Source of the DNA: CBDHHC01 sp050633205
GTDB taxonomy: Bacteria; Pseudomonadota; Alphaproteobacteria; Rhizobiales; CBDHHC01
DNA: 28,903 nucleotides
Assembly (NCBI GenBank): GCA_050633205.1
Contig: JBOEGA010000124.1
Span: 1 to 28,903, forward strand
Direction of reading: 5' to 3'
Shown here: positions 14,345-22,676 of the stretch, piece after piece
Layout of the letters: every line of letters begins with the position of its first letter
Numbering within the stretch: position 1 is the stretch's first letter
Notes under the pieces: generated by a model
The model's database searches: none
Seen by the model: only the letters and a program-made list of their open reading frames with translations
What the model was told of the DNA's origin: nothing
Translations under genes and position numbers: made by a program

Positions 14345-14551
14345 CTAGAACAGACCGTCACGCTGAGCCTTTTTACGAGCAAGCTTGCGCGCACGACGAA
14401 TAGCTTCGCCTTTTTCGCGCGTCTTTTTCTCAGACGGCTTCTCATAATATCTGCGTTGTTTCATTTCACGGAAGACGCCTTCTCGTTGCATCTTCTTCTT
14501 AAGAGCTCTAAGAGCCTGATCTACATTGTTATCACGTACGGAAACTTCCAC
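14345..14551 (-). CDS. rpsU: 30S ribosomal protein S21
   Basis: The 68-residue product from GTG 14551 has the full S21 sequence: V-S-V-R-D-N-N-V-D-Q-A-L-R-A-L-K-K-K-M-Q, R-E-M-K-Q-R-R-Y-Y-E-K-P-S-E-K and the Arg/Lys-rich tail ending A-Q-R-D-G-L-F. S21 sits on the 30S platform and helps initiation. The TTG at 14560 is an alternative start; GTG gives the usual N-terminus, with GAGG motifs upstream. A 185-bp gap with a palindrome separates it from der, so it probably has its own promoter. Confidence 0.95.
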   Translation of the reverse strand: MEVSVRDNNVDQALRALKKKMQREGVFREMKQRRYYEKPSEKKTREKGEAIRRARKLARKKAQRDGLF

Positions 14552-14640
14552 GCGCCTCAATCCTCAATTGTTGTTTGCTGAAATCTCGTTGGGGTAAAGC
14601 AATGAATTGCATAAACAAAAGCCCACATTGGGTTCTGTTT

Positions 14641-14658
14641 AACAGGTTAAAACCTGTT
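14641..14658. promoter_or_regulatory. 18-bp palindrome upstream of rpsU
   Basis: AACAGGTT and AACCTGTT flank a central AA, a perfect palindrome. On the - strand a TTGACA box (complement of 14674-14679) stands 15 bp upstream of it, so the palindrome would lie in the spacer/-10 area of a possible rpsU promoter, about 90 bp before the start. It could be an operator or an mRNA hairpin; there is no T-tract for a der terminator. Confidence 0.4.
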
Positions 14659-14745
14659 TGGCCAGTGCCTTTTTGTCAAATCTGTGTGTTACAGGGCACT
14701 CAGACAGCCAAATTTCAGGCAAAATGGCAACGAGATTTCTATATA

Positions 14746-16095
14746 TTAACTCTTTTTATTCGCGTAAGGGTTTTTACCCTTACGCATATGAAGTCGAATC
14801 GGAACCCCCGGCATATCAAAGGTTTCCCGGATTCCGTTCATCAAATAGCGGCTATAGGCCGTCGGCAGATCCTCAGGACGGGAACAGAAAACCACAAAGG
14901 TTGGCGGTCTTGCATTCGGCTGGGTCATATAGCGCAATCTGATACGCTTTCCGCCAACAGCAGGCGGGGTATGTTTGGCAACAGCTTCATCAAGAAAGCG
15001 GTTTAATGCGCCTGTTGGAAGCCGTTTGTTCCAGATTTCCTCAATCTGGAAGACACCGCGCATCAGTTTATCCAAGCCTTTTTCTCTGATGGCGGACATT
15101 GTAATAACAGGTATTCCCTTGATCTGTGGTAATAGCCTGTCAATTTCCAGATGCAGCTCATGGAGATATGCCTGCTTATCTTCAATAAGGTCCCACTTGT
15201 TAATGCCGATAACAAGTGCACGGCCTTCGCTGGCAACCATGTCTGCTATTGTCAGGTCCTGCTTTTCAAGAGGGTGAGTTGCATCCAGCAGAAGTACAAC
15301 CACTTCTGCAAATCTGATTGCTCTGAGAGCATCGTGGACAGACAGTTTTTCTGCTGTTCCCTTAACCCGTGCTTTTTTGCGTAAACCGGCTGTATCAAAT
15401 AGCTTAATTGCCCGATCATTCCATTCAAAAGGAACAGAAATCGAGTCTCTGGTGAGGCCGGCTTCTGGCCCGGTGATCATCCTCTGTTCACCAATAAGCG
15501 CGTTGATAAGGGTTGATTTACCAGCATTGGGACGGCCTACAATCGCTACGCGAAGAGGCTTGTTTTCATCATCTTCTTCCTGATCAAAGTCCTGATCAAT
15601 ATCTGCTGATTTGTCTTCTATTGCGCTGTAAAGTTCACCTATACCTTCGCCGTGTTCTGCGGAAAGGGCGACAGGTTCTCCAAGGCCCAGACGGAAAGCT
15701 TCATAATATCCCGGCTCTCCGGCTTTTCCTTCGCATTTGTTGGTAAGCATAATAACCGGTTTGTTCGCTGAGCGAACCAGGTCTGCAAATACCTCATCAG
15801 CAGGAGTGACGCCGGCTCGGGCGTCAATAACGAAGAGGATTATATCAGCATCTTCAATTGCAGTCTGGGTTTGCTGTTTCATGCGTGTTTCAATAGCATC
15901 AGCATGGGCTTCTTCCAGTCCTGCCGTATCTATCAGACGAACATCTGCTTTGCCGATACGTGTTTCGGCTTCTTTTCTATCCCTTGTCAAACCGGGTAAA
16001 TCATTAACCAGGGCAAGGCGTCTTCCGACAATGCGGTTGAATAAAGTTGATTTGCCGACATTAGGGCGGCCGACAATCGCTACAGTAACAGACAT
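14746..16095 (-). CDS. der: Ribosome-associated double GTPase Der (EngA)
   Basis: From ATG 16095 the 449-residue product has two GTPase domains in tandem. The first carries G-R-P-N-V-G-K-S, D-T-A-G-L and N-K-C-E; the second carries G-R-P-N-A-G-K-S, D-T-A-G-L-R-K-K and N-K-W-D. A KH-like domain ends it. Der acts in maturation of the 50S subunit. An acidic linker (D-Q-E-E-D-D-E-N) joins the domains. A TTG at 16122 would add nine residues not seen in the family. It lies downstream of bamB on the same strand with a 125-bp gap, an order conserved in Alphaproteobacteria. Confidence 0.96.
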   Translation of the reverse strand: MSVTVAIVGRPNVGKSTLFNRIVGRRLALVNDLPGLTRDRKEAETRIGKADVRLIDTAGLEEAHADAIETRMKQQTQTAIEDADIILFVIDARAGVTPADEVFADLVRSANKPVIMLTNKCEGKAGEPGYYEAFRLGLGEPVALSAEHGEGIGELYSAIEDKSADIDQDFDQEEDDENKPLRVAIVGRPNAGKSTLINALIGEQRMITGPEAGLTRDSISVPFEWNDRAIKLFDTAGLRKKARVKGTAEKLSVHDALRAIRFAEVVVLLLDATHPLEKQDLTIADMVASEGRALVIGINKWDLIEDKQAYLHELHLEIDRLLPQIKGIPVITMSAIREKGLDKLMRGVFQIEEIWNKRLPTGALNRFLDEAVAKHTPPAVGGKRIRLRYMTQPNARPPTFVVFCSRPEDLPTAYSRYLMNGIRETFDMPGVPIRLHMRKGKNPYANKKS

Positions 16096-16220
16096 AAAAT
16101 TAATCCGGGGTGATAATACCAATAGGCCTTATGCTCCAGGGCTGAACTGGTTAATTAACAAATCCAGCACCTAATTGAGCGCGTCAGTATACCAGAGCTA
16201 AGGCCAGAATGGTAAACGCG

Positions 16221-17564
16221 TTAGTTCAGCGCCATCAATCGCGCCTTGTCTGTATATATAAACATTTTGTTTTGTGCAATGATTGGTGGAATATATACTC
16301 GTGTGCCCAGGTCACGCTTGCTTTGTACTTTTCCGCTTGCAGCACCTGCTCCGATCAACAAGCCCTTTGAAGAAACGACCCATACTCTGTTTCCTGCAAC
16401 GACAGGTCCACTCCATGTACCTGATTTCGGAAGTTCCAGAGTCCACCTTCTTGAACCGTCAGATTTGGATAAAGCTACCAGTTTTCCAGCGACATCAACC
16501 AGAAATACCGTATTGCCAGCAATATATGGCTTCTGGTTACTGGCAATATTCATATCCCATTTTCTGTTACCAGAAGAAAGGTCTGCTGCAATCATACGGC
16601 CTGAATGACTTACGGCAAAAACAGTACTGCTTACGATAGACGGGCTTGCTGCCGTGTTGAATGCCGAAAATGCGGCACCACGGCTCCGGCGCGTGAGAGA
16701 TTCCGTCCAGAGTGTTGATCCGTCTTTAATATTGTAGGCTCCAACTTCGCCGGAAGGGAAGGGAACAATAACAACGTTGGATGAAACCGCAGGACTGGTG
16801 TTGCTAAGAAGAGAAGCACTTTCAGGCAGACCGCGAACATTCCATAGTTCAGCGCCATCAATACCCGAGAGACAGAACAGCTTACCTTCAGTAGATACTA
16901 CAAACAGACGATTCTGAGAGGCTGTTGGAGAGCTTCGTACAGGTACTCCGATTTTCTTTTCCCACAGTTTTTTACCGTTGGAGATATTAAAGCCGACAAC
17001 ATTACCAAAGCCGGTTGCTGCAAACAGGCGGCCATTGTCAATGGCAAGTCCGCCGCCATAGCCTTCGCTTTCGTCTTCACCTTCAGGCTTGGTTGAGGCT
17101 TCCCAGATTTTCTTTCCGTTGCCTGCAGAAAAGGCTCTTACCTTACCTTCGGCATCCATCGTGAAAATTTTACCCTGATAGACGATCGGGCTGGATGTCA
17201 GGTGACCATCACTGCTGGAACCTTCTCCGGCACTGGAACTCCATATTGTTTTAAGTGCGCCTGAATATGACAGATGCCCCAGAGCATTTGACTGAGATCC
17301 GCCTGGTTGTTCCCAGCTCGCATTTTGTACGGGACCGGGTAAGGAAACAGGGCTGCCAGTTGTGCTTCCAAGGCTGGTATTGGTATTAGACTGGGCACTC
17401 AGAACAGAAATGCGTTGTCCGGGAAGTTTGGGCTCTTCCTTTTTAAACGGGTTCATATCGGAAATGCTGGGCATACCACCAGAACAGCCAGCCAGGCCAA
17501 GTAGAGATATACTCAGCATTGCCCATTTCATTTTGCGGAACGCATTGTTTTTTCTGTTGGTCAT
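16221..17564 (-). CDS. bamB: Outer-membrane barrel assembly lipoprotein BamB
   Basis: From ATG 17564 (GGGAA 6 nt upstream) the product has 447 residues: a signal peptide with lipobox L-A-G-C (Cys27), a short low-complexity linker with P-F-K-K-E-E-P-K-L-P-G, then PQQ-type beta-propeller blades (repeated G-K-x-x-W and L-x-x-S-G-x-x-x-W phrases) from about 100 to the end. BamB helps BamA insert beta-barrel proteins in the outer membrane. The upstream in-frame start at 17627 would put 21 extra residues before the signal and is unlikely. It lies between the YfgM-like gene and der. Confidence 0.92.
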   Translation of the reverse strand: MTNRKNNAFRKMKWAMLSISLLGLAGCSGGMPSISDMNPFKKEEPKLPGQRISVLSAQSNTNTSLGSTTGSPVSLPGPVQNASWEQPGGSQSNALGHLSYSGALKTIWSSSAGEGSSSDGHLTSSPIVYQGKIFTMDAEGKVRAFSAGNGKKIWEASTKPEGEDESEGYGGGLAIDNGRLFAATGFGNVVGFNISNGKKLWEKKIGVPVRSSPTASQNRLFVVSTEGKLFCLSGIDGAELWNVRGLPESASLLSNTSPAVSSNVVIVPFPSGEVGAYNIKDGSTLWTESLTRRSRGAAFSAFNTAASPSIVSSTVFAVSHSGRMIAADLSSGNRKWDMNIASNQKPYIAGNTVFLVDVAGKLVALSKSDGSRRWTLELPKSGTWSGPVVAGNRVWVVSSKGLLIGAGAASGKVQSKRDLGTRVYIPPIIAQNKMFIYTDKARLMALN

Positions 17565-17704
17565 TCGTATTCCCGAAATTGCATTTATATTGGATTTCTC
17601 ACCATCTCTAATTGATAGTTTTGTCAAAAATCCGACTATTTATTGTCTGCAAGTCAGCATAACGTTATTCTAACTACCCAAAACTGCTTCTGATCTCGTT
17701 ACGC

Positions 17705-18397
17705 TTATTTATCTTCCAGATTTGTACCTGATTCTGCCTTTTTCTGGGCAGCTTTAATCAGTGATATCATCATTGTTGCACGGTTTTTAAGATCGCTGGG
17801 AGCTGTGCTGTCTTTGATAATAGTATCAAAGTAGCCAAGAGCTTCCTTATATCTGGTTGCTTTTCGGGCTGAGAGGCCCAGAAGTTCACGTGCTGAATGT
17901 CTCCAGTAATTTCCGGTTATGTTCAAGCTGCTCAAGCGCTTTTTCATTTCGGAGTGATCTGCTTCATCTACCCGAAGAAGTGCTGCCTGAACTTTTGCAA
18001 ATCCGCGTAAAATAGGATCGAGTTTACTGTCTGCTGCCAGCTTATCGTATAATTTTACGGCTTCTTTAGAGTCACCTTTTGCAGCTTTTGCGGCAGCAAG
18101 TTGAAGAGAAGCCAGGATTTTATAGCCGGAAGGGCCGTTTTTTACGAGATTTTCAAAGGCAAGCGCTGCTGCATCTTTTTTCTCCTGAATCGAAAGACTT
18201 CTGGCGCTTTCATATTCTCCGCCGGCGTCAATAGCGCGCTGGGCACTCCAGGCTCCATAGCCTTTGTAGCCCGCGACTGCTATAATGATAAATGCAGCAA
18301 CGGAAAGAAAATATACGCCAAACTTGTCCCAATAGAGTTTTAGTTGCTCGCGTCGCAGGTCTTCTTCAACTTCGCGAAAAATATCCTCATCTGTCAT
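17705..18397 (-). CDS. YfgM-like inner-membrane TPR protein
   Basis: The 230-residue product has a cytoplasmic N-terminus (D-E-D-I-F-R-E-V-E-E-D-L-R-R-E-Q), one membrane segment at about 27-48, then a periplasmic helical repeat region with TPR-like phrases (A-A-L-A-F-E-N-L-V, K-E-A-V-K-L-Y-D-K-L, K-E-A-L-G-Y-F-D-T-I). In E. coli YfgM associates with the periplasmic chaperone network and SecYEG, and its gene likewise precedes bamB and der. The same order here supports orthology. A 140-bp gap separates it from bamB, so they may or may not share a transcript. Confidence 0.85.
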   Translation of the reverse strand: MTDEDIFREVEEDLRREQLKLYWDKFGVYFLSVAAFIIIAVAGYKGYGAWSAQRAIDAGGEYESARSLSIQEKKDAAALAFENLVKNGPSGYKILASLQLAAAKAAKGDSKEAVKLYDKLAADSKLDPILRGFAKVQAALLRVDEADHSEMKKRLSSLNITGNYWRHSARELLGLSARKATRYKEALGYFDTIIKDSTAPSDLKNRATMMISLIKAAQKKAESGTNLEDK

Positions 18398-18890
18398 AAT
18401 TTATTCGCCAACAATTCTTTCGATCGTGATGTCAATAAGTTTTCAGGCTATTGATATAGGTAATAATATCCGAATATGTAGCCCTTTGAGAGAACCTTTC
18501 TAAAGGCCTTCCTGCAATAGCGCAAGCAGTCTTGCGTACAATATGCATGGTAAAACTACAGTTTTGCAGCTTCTCATATAAAATACACGGATTCTTACAC
18601 CCTAAACACCAATATCCCCGCCATCAAATCTGATGCGAGGTTATGATTAACAGTTACCCGGTATCAGGCCTTGCGGAGCGCACAGGCGTTTTGCTGTTTC
18701 CATGCCGGGGAAGGGGATTATCAGAGAGGTCTGGCGGCAGGGGGATGCATTTTTGAGGCAAGTACTTCTTTGTGGCAAGTACGACTGCAATTCGAGTGCA
18801 AAGCCAACCTCACCAGAGATAAGGTAAGTCAGAGGACACAGTCGTACTGAAGCGCCCTCTGATTTGAATAATCGTAAGCCTGAGCCTTAC
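18398..18890. other. 493-bp intergenic region with overlapping inverted repeats
   Basis: No gene is convincing here. AGTACGACTG (18778-18787) is perfectly inverted at 18839-18848. TCAGAGG (18829-18835) is inverted at 18856-18862, so the two stems interlock and cannot form as simple nested hairpins. GGCAAGTAC is directly repeated at 18757 and 18774. A GTAAG/CTTAC hairpin (18874-18890) directly follows the panB stop. The left part (18398-18600) is AT-rich and should hold the promoter of the YfgM-like gene. I checked for 4.5S/SRP RNA, tmRNA and RNase P RNA hallmarks and saw none; an unknown small RNA is possible. Confidence 0.4.
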
Positions 18891-19718
18891 TTATTTGCCC
18901 TGGCGTTTCATTGTGTATGTATGCTCGGTACCGGGGAACTGGCGGCCTTTTACTTCATCGGCATAGCTTTGCACAGCGTCTTTGATTGCATCTCCTACCT
19001 GGCCAAATTTCTTGACGAATTTGGGAACCCGCGGGTTCAGACCCAGCATATCTTCAAGAACCAGAATCTGCCCGTCACATTCATTGGATGCACCAATGCC
19101 GATTGTTGGAATATCGATAAGTTTGGTAATCCGTGCTGCCAGCATTTCAGCAACGCCCTCAACAACCACTGCAAAAGCACCAGCTTCGGCAATTGCTACA
19201 GCATCAGCTTCAATTGCTGCCCATTCACTTTCCTCACGGCCCTGAGTTTTAAAGCCACCCATGGTGTTGATGGATTGAGGTGTCAGGCCAATATGGGCCA
19301 TGACCGGAATGCCCCTGTTCCTAATATAACGAATGGTATCGGCCATATGAATGCCACCTTCAAGCTTGATCGCACCACAGCCTGTTTCTTTCATTACACG
19401 TGCAGCATTTCTAAATGCAACCTGAGGGCTTTCTTCATAGGTGCCAAAAGGAAGGTCAACAACAACCAGGGCCTTTTGAGACCCGCGAACAACGGCTGCA
19501 CCATGCATAATCATAAGATCTAGCGGAACAGGAACGGTTGTATCGTAACCATGCATAACCATTCCCAGTGAATCACCAACCAGCATGAAATCAACATAAG
19601 GGTCAATAATATCAGCGGTATGAGCATGATATGCTGTCAGAGCCACAATAGGCTCTTTACCCTTGCGCTTTAAAACATCCGGGGCAGTCATACGTTTTGT
19701 GCTGATTTGCTTGGACAC
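18891..19718 (-). CDS. panB: 3-methyl-2-oxobutanoate hydroxymethyltransferase
   Basis: The 275-residue product is full length for PanB, which makes ketopantoate in pantothenate/CoA synthesis in the cytoplasm. Visible motifs are L-V-G-D-S-L-G with metal ligand D49 (48-52), D88 in V-V-D-L-P-F-G-T-Y, K118 with E120, H142 in M-A-H-I-G-L-T-P-Q and catalytic E187 (V-V-V-E-G-V). The start is GTG 19718 with GGAG 7 nt upstream. The gene is separated from its neighbours by an inverted repeat upstream and the large gap downstream, so it is probably monocistronic. No panC is visible nearby. Confidence 0.96.
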   Translation of the reverse strand: MSKQISTKRMTAPDVLKRKGKEPIVALTAYHAHTADIIDPYVDFMLVGDSLGMVMHGYDTTVPVPLDLMIMHGAAVVRGSQKALVVVDLPFGTYEESPQVAFRNAARVMKETGCGAIKLEGGIHMADTIRYIRNRGIPVMAHIGLTPQSINTMGGFKTQGREESEWAAIEADAVAIAEAGAFAVVVEGVAEMLAARITKLIDIPTIGIGASNECDGQILVLEDMLGLNPRVPKFVKKFGQVGDAIKDAVQSYADEVKGRQFPGTEHTYTMKRQGK

Positions 19719-19798
19719 AATAATACTCCGTATCTGGAAAAACTGTTTTGCTAATAGTCAGTTCGGCTTTTCTTATACCAGAAATATACTCTTTGGTT

Positions 19799-19832
19799 CA
19801 ATAAATCCTTGGATTTTGACAAGGATTTATTG
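19799..19832. terminator. 13-bp inverted repeat between the NnrU-like gene and panB
   Basis: CAATAAATCCTTG (19799-19811) is perfectly inverted at 19820-19832, with an 8-nt loop. It starts 31 bp after the NnrU-like stop and 80 bp before panB, in the direction of transcription. No clean T-tract follows on either strand, so it may be a terminator of weak type or a leader structure of panB. Confidence 0.45.
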
Positions 19833-19863
19833 CCAGTTTGCATTATGGTAAATGAAATATGAC

Positions 19864-20442
19864 CTAATTAATCAAAGGCATACCAATCAGGAACTCATGT
19901 CCCCATAACAGGAACACAACGTAAACAGCCAGTCCAACGGCTATTGCTGCAAAATCATAAACAATAGAGGGAGTGCTGCTTTCGGCAGGAGGGTTTGCCC
20001 GCTCCCTGCGCCTGGCTGATATCACAGCCAGAACAGCCCAGACCAGAAAGCCACCGAAAAGTAAAAGATCTTCCAGGTTACTGTTAACCAGCAGGTGGGC
20101 CAGAGCCCATGTTTTTACACCAATCAGCATCGGATGCTTTAAAGTAGCCTTGATTTTACCTGGCAAATAGGCCGCAAAAAGAAATATCAGAGCAAACAGC
20201 ATAAGCAGCATCATCAGATGTCTTAAGGCATCAGGTAGTGGATATAGTGCTCCGGCTGTTTCGCTTCTGGCAAGGCCATATCCATATATTATCAAAGCAA
20301 GGCCTACAGCCGCACAAAGGCTAAAAAGCCCTTTATAACGACCTGTACCAATAGTTTTGGTTAGGTTCAGACGGAATTGCTGAAACATCGGTAGAGTATG
20401 TATTCCCAGAAAGATTATCAGTCCTGCAATTAAAACAGCCAT
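19864..20442 (-). CDS. NnrU-family integral membrane protein
   Basis: The 192-residue product has about five membrane segments and the family hallmarks: a short first helix with G-I-H, R-Y-K-G-L-F-S-L near residue 40, the K-H-P-M-L-I-G-V-K-T-W-A-L-A-H-L motif near 102 and G-x-L-V-N-S-N-L-E-D-L. NnrU was first linked to nitric-oxide/denitrification gene clusters, and a plant relative acts in carotenoid isomerisation, so a haem- or redox-linked role is possible. No denitrification genes lie near, so I give only the family. Confidence 0.85.
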   Translation of the reverse strand: MAVLIAGLIIFLGIHTLPMFQQFRLNLTKTIGTGRYKGLFSLCAAVGLALIIYGYGLARSETAGALYPLPDALRHLMMLLMLFALIFLFAAYLPGKIKATLKHPMLIGVKTWALAHLLVNSNLEDLLLFGGFLVWAVLAVISARRRERANPPAESSTPSIVYDFAAIAVGLAVYVVFLLWGHEFLIGMPLIN

Positions 20443-20753
20443 TTGGTGCGGCCCTCCAGTTTTTTATACAGTATCATTTGTCAGGCAATCTATCAGGAAG
20501 GCAGGCATTTGTTAATAAATAACTATTCCATTCAGAGTGCAGTAACTAAGGTTGCAGTTATCAGTAGAATATTGCACTGCATATCATGGAATACAATGTC
20601 TTACATCCGAGGGTTTGAATAGTTTCCTTATAATCATCAGTATATACATATTATACTTAAGTATTCTTATGTAATTATTATCGTGCAATCACTGTTTACA
20701 TTGTGTTAACCTTTTAATCCTTAGTCATAGTTTGCATCGGGAGGATTTAACCC
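20443..20753. other. Divergent promoter region (NnrU-like / DksA-like)
   Basis: This 311-bp AT-rich gap separates two divergent genes and should hold both promoters. I see a 12-bp palindrome ATACTTAAGTAT at 20653-20664 and many TATAAT-like words, but no promoter I would defend. GGGAGG about 9 nt before 20754 is the DksA-like ribosome-binding site. Confidence 0.4.
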
Positions 20754-21086
20754 ATGCCCGCCAGTATGGACCAGGTACGCAGCCAGCTTCTGGAGAGACG
20801 CCAGGAGCTGAAACATTTAAGCGAAAACTTCACAGAAACATTGGAAGCAATTACCCTTGATGAGCAGATTCTGGGGCACATCAGTCGTATGGATGCCATG
20901 CATCATAAAGCACTGGCTGAAGCGAATGAGCGTCAGAGAAAGTTTGAAATCCGAAGAATTGATACGGCACTTCGTCGTATTGAAGAGGATGAATATGGTT
21001 ATTGCGGTGCCTGTGGGGATGAGATTGCTGAGAAGCGCCTTGAAGTGAATCCATCTGCATTATTTTGTATGAAATGCGCTAAGTAA
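20754..21086 (+). CDS. TraR/DksA-family C4 zinc-finger protein
   Basis: The 110-residue product has an N-terminal helical hairpin (about 5-75, charged) and a C-terminal zinc finger with C84-x2-C87 and C105-x2-C108, in the signature Y-G-Y-C-G-A-C-G-D-E-I. DksA-type proteins enter the secondary channel of RNA polymerase and, often with ppGpp, retune transcription in starvation. It is shorter than E. coli DksA (151 residues), nearer the short alphaproteobacterial forms. The coiled-coil tip acidic pair of DksA cannot be placed with certainty. It is monocistronic and ends in a clear terminator. Confidence 0.9.
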   Translation: MPASMDQVRSQLLERRQELKHLSENFTETLEAITLDEQILGHISRMDAMHHKALAEANERQRKFEIRRIDTALRRIEEDEYGYCGACGDEIAEKRLEVNPSALFCMKCAK

Positions 21087-21107
21087 ACCATCAATTATAA
21101 CCAATTT

Positions 21108-21141
21108 CCCCCAAATTAATATTTGGGGGTATTGTTTTTTT
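21108..21141 (+). terminator. Rho-independent terminator of the DksA-like gene
   Basis: CCCCCAAAT (21108-21116) and ATTTGGGGG (21121-21129) form a perfect 9-bp stem with a TAAT loop. A TATTG spacer and seven T residues (21135-21141) follow. The T-run touches the stop codon of the convergent EipB gene at 21140. Confidence 0.95.
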
Positions 21142-21997
21142 ACTTGCACTTTCCAGCCGGGAAAAAGTCAATTTTCTTTAAAGTCCCCTTTATTGAGAAG
21201 TTTCCATAGTCAATAATCAGCTTGCGGCTAACGCCATTTTCATAAAGACGGAAAGCGATCTGGTAGCTGGGTACATTTTCAGCGACGTCCTTGTCGAAAT
21301 ATCCTATTGATACCGGCCAGGATGATGTTTTATTCAGTATTTCGTCATTTCCGACCTTATCCAGCCCTTTGCCACCCGTGCGTTTCTTGCCGATAATTGC
21401 CGTTGTGGAAAAAACCTTCACACCTTTTTCCGAGCCGTCATAAAGATCTGCCTGTAACACAGATCCACCGCTGAGTGCGGTTTTAATAATCTCTATGCTG
21501 TGCTGTGTCGGGAACATGACTTCTGTGGGGATCTCAAGATTTTGCGTTTGGGGGCGTTTCAGCTGAATGCTGATTTTTTTATCAGCTTCTGATCTTACAG
21601 CATCACCGCTGGTGACGAGTTTCAGTTTGGCATTTGTATATTCAGAAGAGCTGAAACGAAAACGGTTACTGTTTTTACTCTCCCAGCTTGAAGTTCGAAG
21701 GTCAGTTACATTTACACTTGAATGCTGATCTGTAATCTGGGTTACGAACCTCATATTTATCGTGTATCCTTGGCATGAGGAGCCACCGAGCTCAAATACA
21801 AGGCGGCCTCGAAGGCCAGATATGCCTGAGGAGCTGGAGGCATTCACAAGTGAAATCTCGTAAATTGCACGATGAGGGGTAAATGTTACCGGTTTGCTTA
21901 TTCTCACCCCTTTTGCTGCATGAGCCGATGAAACAGGAATAGCAGTCAATAACGTCAGTAGAAATACTGACAGGTAGTGAGTTGGGGTAAATTTCAT
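21140..21997 (-). CDS. eipB: Periplasmic cell-envelope integrity protein EipB (DUF1849)
   Basis: The 285-residue product has a cleavable signal peptide (cut likely after A-H-A, about residue 27). The mature part opens P-H-R-A-I-Y-E-I-S-L and continues G-L-R-G-R-L-V-F-E-L, C75 in S-S-C-Q-G-Y-T, F-R-F-S-S, M-F-P-T-Q-H and Y-D-G-S-E-K-G, ending with C284. Brucella EipB is a periplasmic beta-spiral protein whose two cysteines form a disulfide; C75 and C284 match that pair. It contributes to envelope integrity in Alphaproteobacteria. It is convergent with the DksA-like gene. Confidence 0.88.
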   Translation of the reverse strand: MKFTPTHYLSVFLLTLLTAIPVSSAHAAKGVRISKPVTFTPHRAIYEISLVNASSSSGISGLRGRLVFELGGSSCQGYTINMRFVTQITDQHSSVNVTDLRTSSWESKNSNRFRFSSSEYTNAKLKLVTSGDAVRSEADKKISIQLKRPQTQNLEIPTEVMFPTQHSIEIIKTALSGGSVLQADLYDGSEKGVKVFSTTAIIGKKRTGGKGLDKVGNDEILNKTSSWPVSIGYFDKDVAENVPSYQIAFRLYENGVSRKLIIDYGNFSIKGTLKKIDFFPAGKCK

Positions 21998-22108
21998 TAT
22001 TGTGATCTCTATTTCAAATATTCACTTCAAATCATTTCGGCTTATCTATTATATAAGAATGTAGCAAAGATAAGCTAAAGGACTTAGGGCCAGTAGCCTA
22101 ATGATAGT

Positions 22109-22110
22109 NN
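22109..22110. other. Two undetermined bases (NN)
   Basis: Two N symbols interrupt the sequence between eipB and the RidA gene. They may mark poor base calls or a scaffold join. The remaining intergenic bases (21998-22205) show no other structure that I can defend. Confidence 0.99.
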
Positions 22111-22205
22111 AGAAAATATAGGTAAATCTATCAACAATCGCAACTGTGTATCGGTCCGGCATTTTGTATGGTCACAAACAGTTGTTCTATTTGAATGAGG
22201 TTTTG

Positions 22206-22673
22206 ATGGCAGGAACGATTCAAAAAGCACTTTTGGAACTGGGAATTGAACTTCCCAGCCCCGCGAAAGCTATAGCCAATTATGTGCCGTATGTAATAAG
22301 CGAGAACCACCTGTATATTTCAGGTCAGTTGCCACTTGAGCAGGGGAAGCTTGCCTATGAAGGGGCTCTGGGTGCCGGAGTGCGTCTCGAAGAGGGGCAA
22401 CGTGCTGCGAGACTTTGTGCTATCAATGTTCTGGCACAGGCAAATGCCGCTTTGGGGGATCTGGATAGAATTGAGCAACTTGTAAAAATGACTGGATTTA
22501 TAAATTCGACCCCGGAATTTCAGGATCATCCAAAGGTCATGAATGGTGCATCTGATTTTATGGTGGAAGTGCTTGGTGGTAATGGAAAGCATTCCCGTTC
22601 TGCTGTTGGTTGTTCAAGCCTGCCTATGGAAGCTGCTGTCGAAGTTGAAGCAATTTTCAGGGTTGCGGTTTAG
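22206..22673 (+). CDS. RidA/YjgF-family protein
   Basis: I chose ATG 22206, with GAGG 5 nt upstream; in-frame codons to 22146 add an unlikely extension. The 155-residue product has the RidA fold pattern: I-S-G-Q-L-P near 45, A-A-R-L-C-A-I-N-V-L-A-Q, V-K-M-T-G-F-I-N-S-T-P-E-F-Q and a closing H-S-R-S-A-V-G-C-S-S-L-P-M-E-A-A-V-E-V-E-A. The conserved Arg (in S-R-S-A-V-G) is the one that binds the carboxylate of imine/enamine intermediates in RidA deaminases. It is the first gene of a + strand run with the GDPD and GNAT genes, a neighbourhood often seen in Alphaproteobacteria. Confidence 0.9.
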   Translation: MAGTIQKALLELGIELPSPAKAIANYVPYVISENHLYISGQLPLEQGKLAYEGALGAGVRLEEGQRAARLCAINVLAQANAALGDLDRIEQLVKMTGFINSTPEFQDHPKVMNGASDFMVEVLGGNGKHSRSAVGCSSLPMEAAVEVEAIFRVAV

Positions 22674-22676
22674 TTG

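Noticed and set aside
14145..14348. Possible 67-codon small gene between the acyltransferase and rpsU
   Set aside because: No ribosome-binding site, no recognisable sequence, and it runs through the rpsU downstream hairpin.
18398..18890. SRP RNA, tmRNA or RNase P RNA in the large gap
   Set aside because: None of the conserved core words of these RNAs could be found on either strand.
18864..19523. A 219-codon + strand frame
   Set aside because: It is antisense to panB and has a Cys/His-rich random composition.
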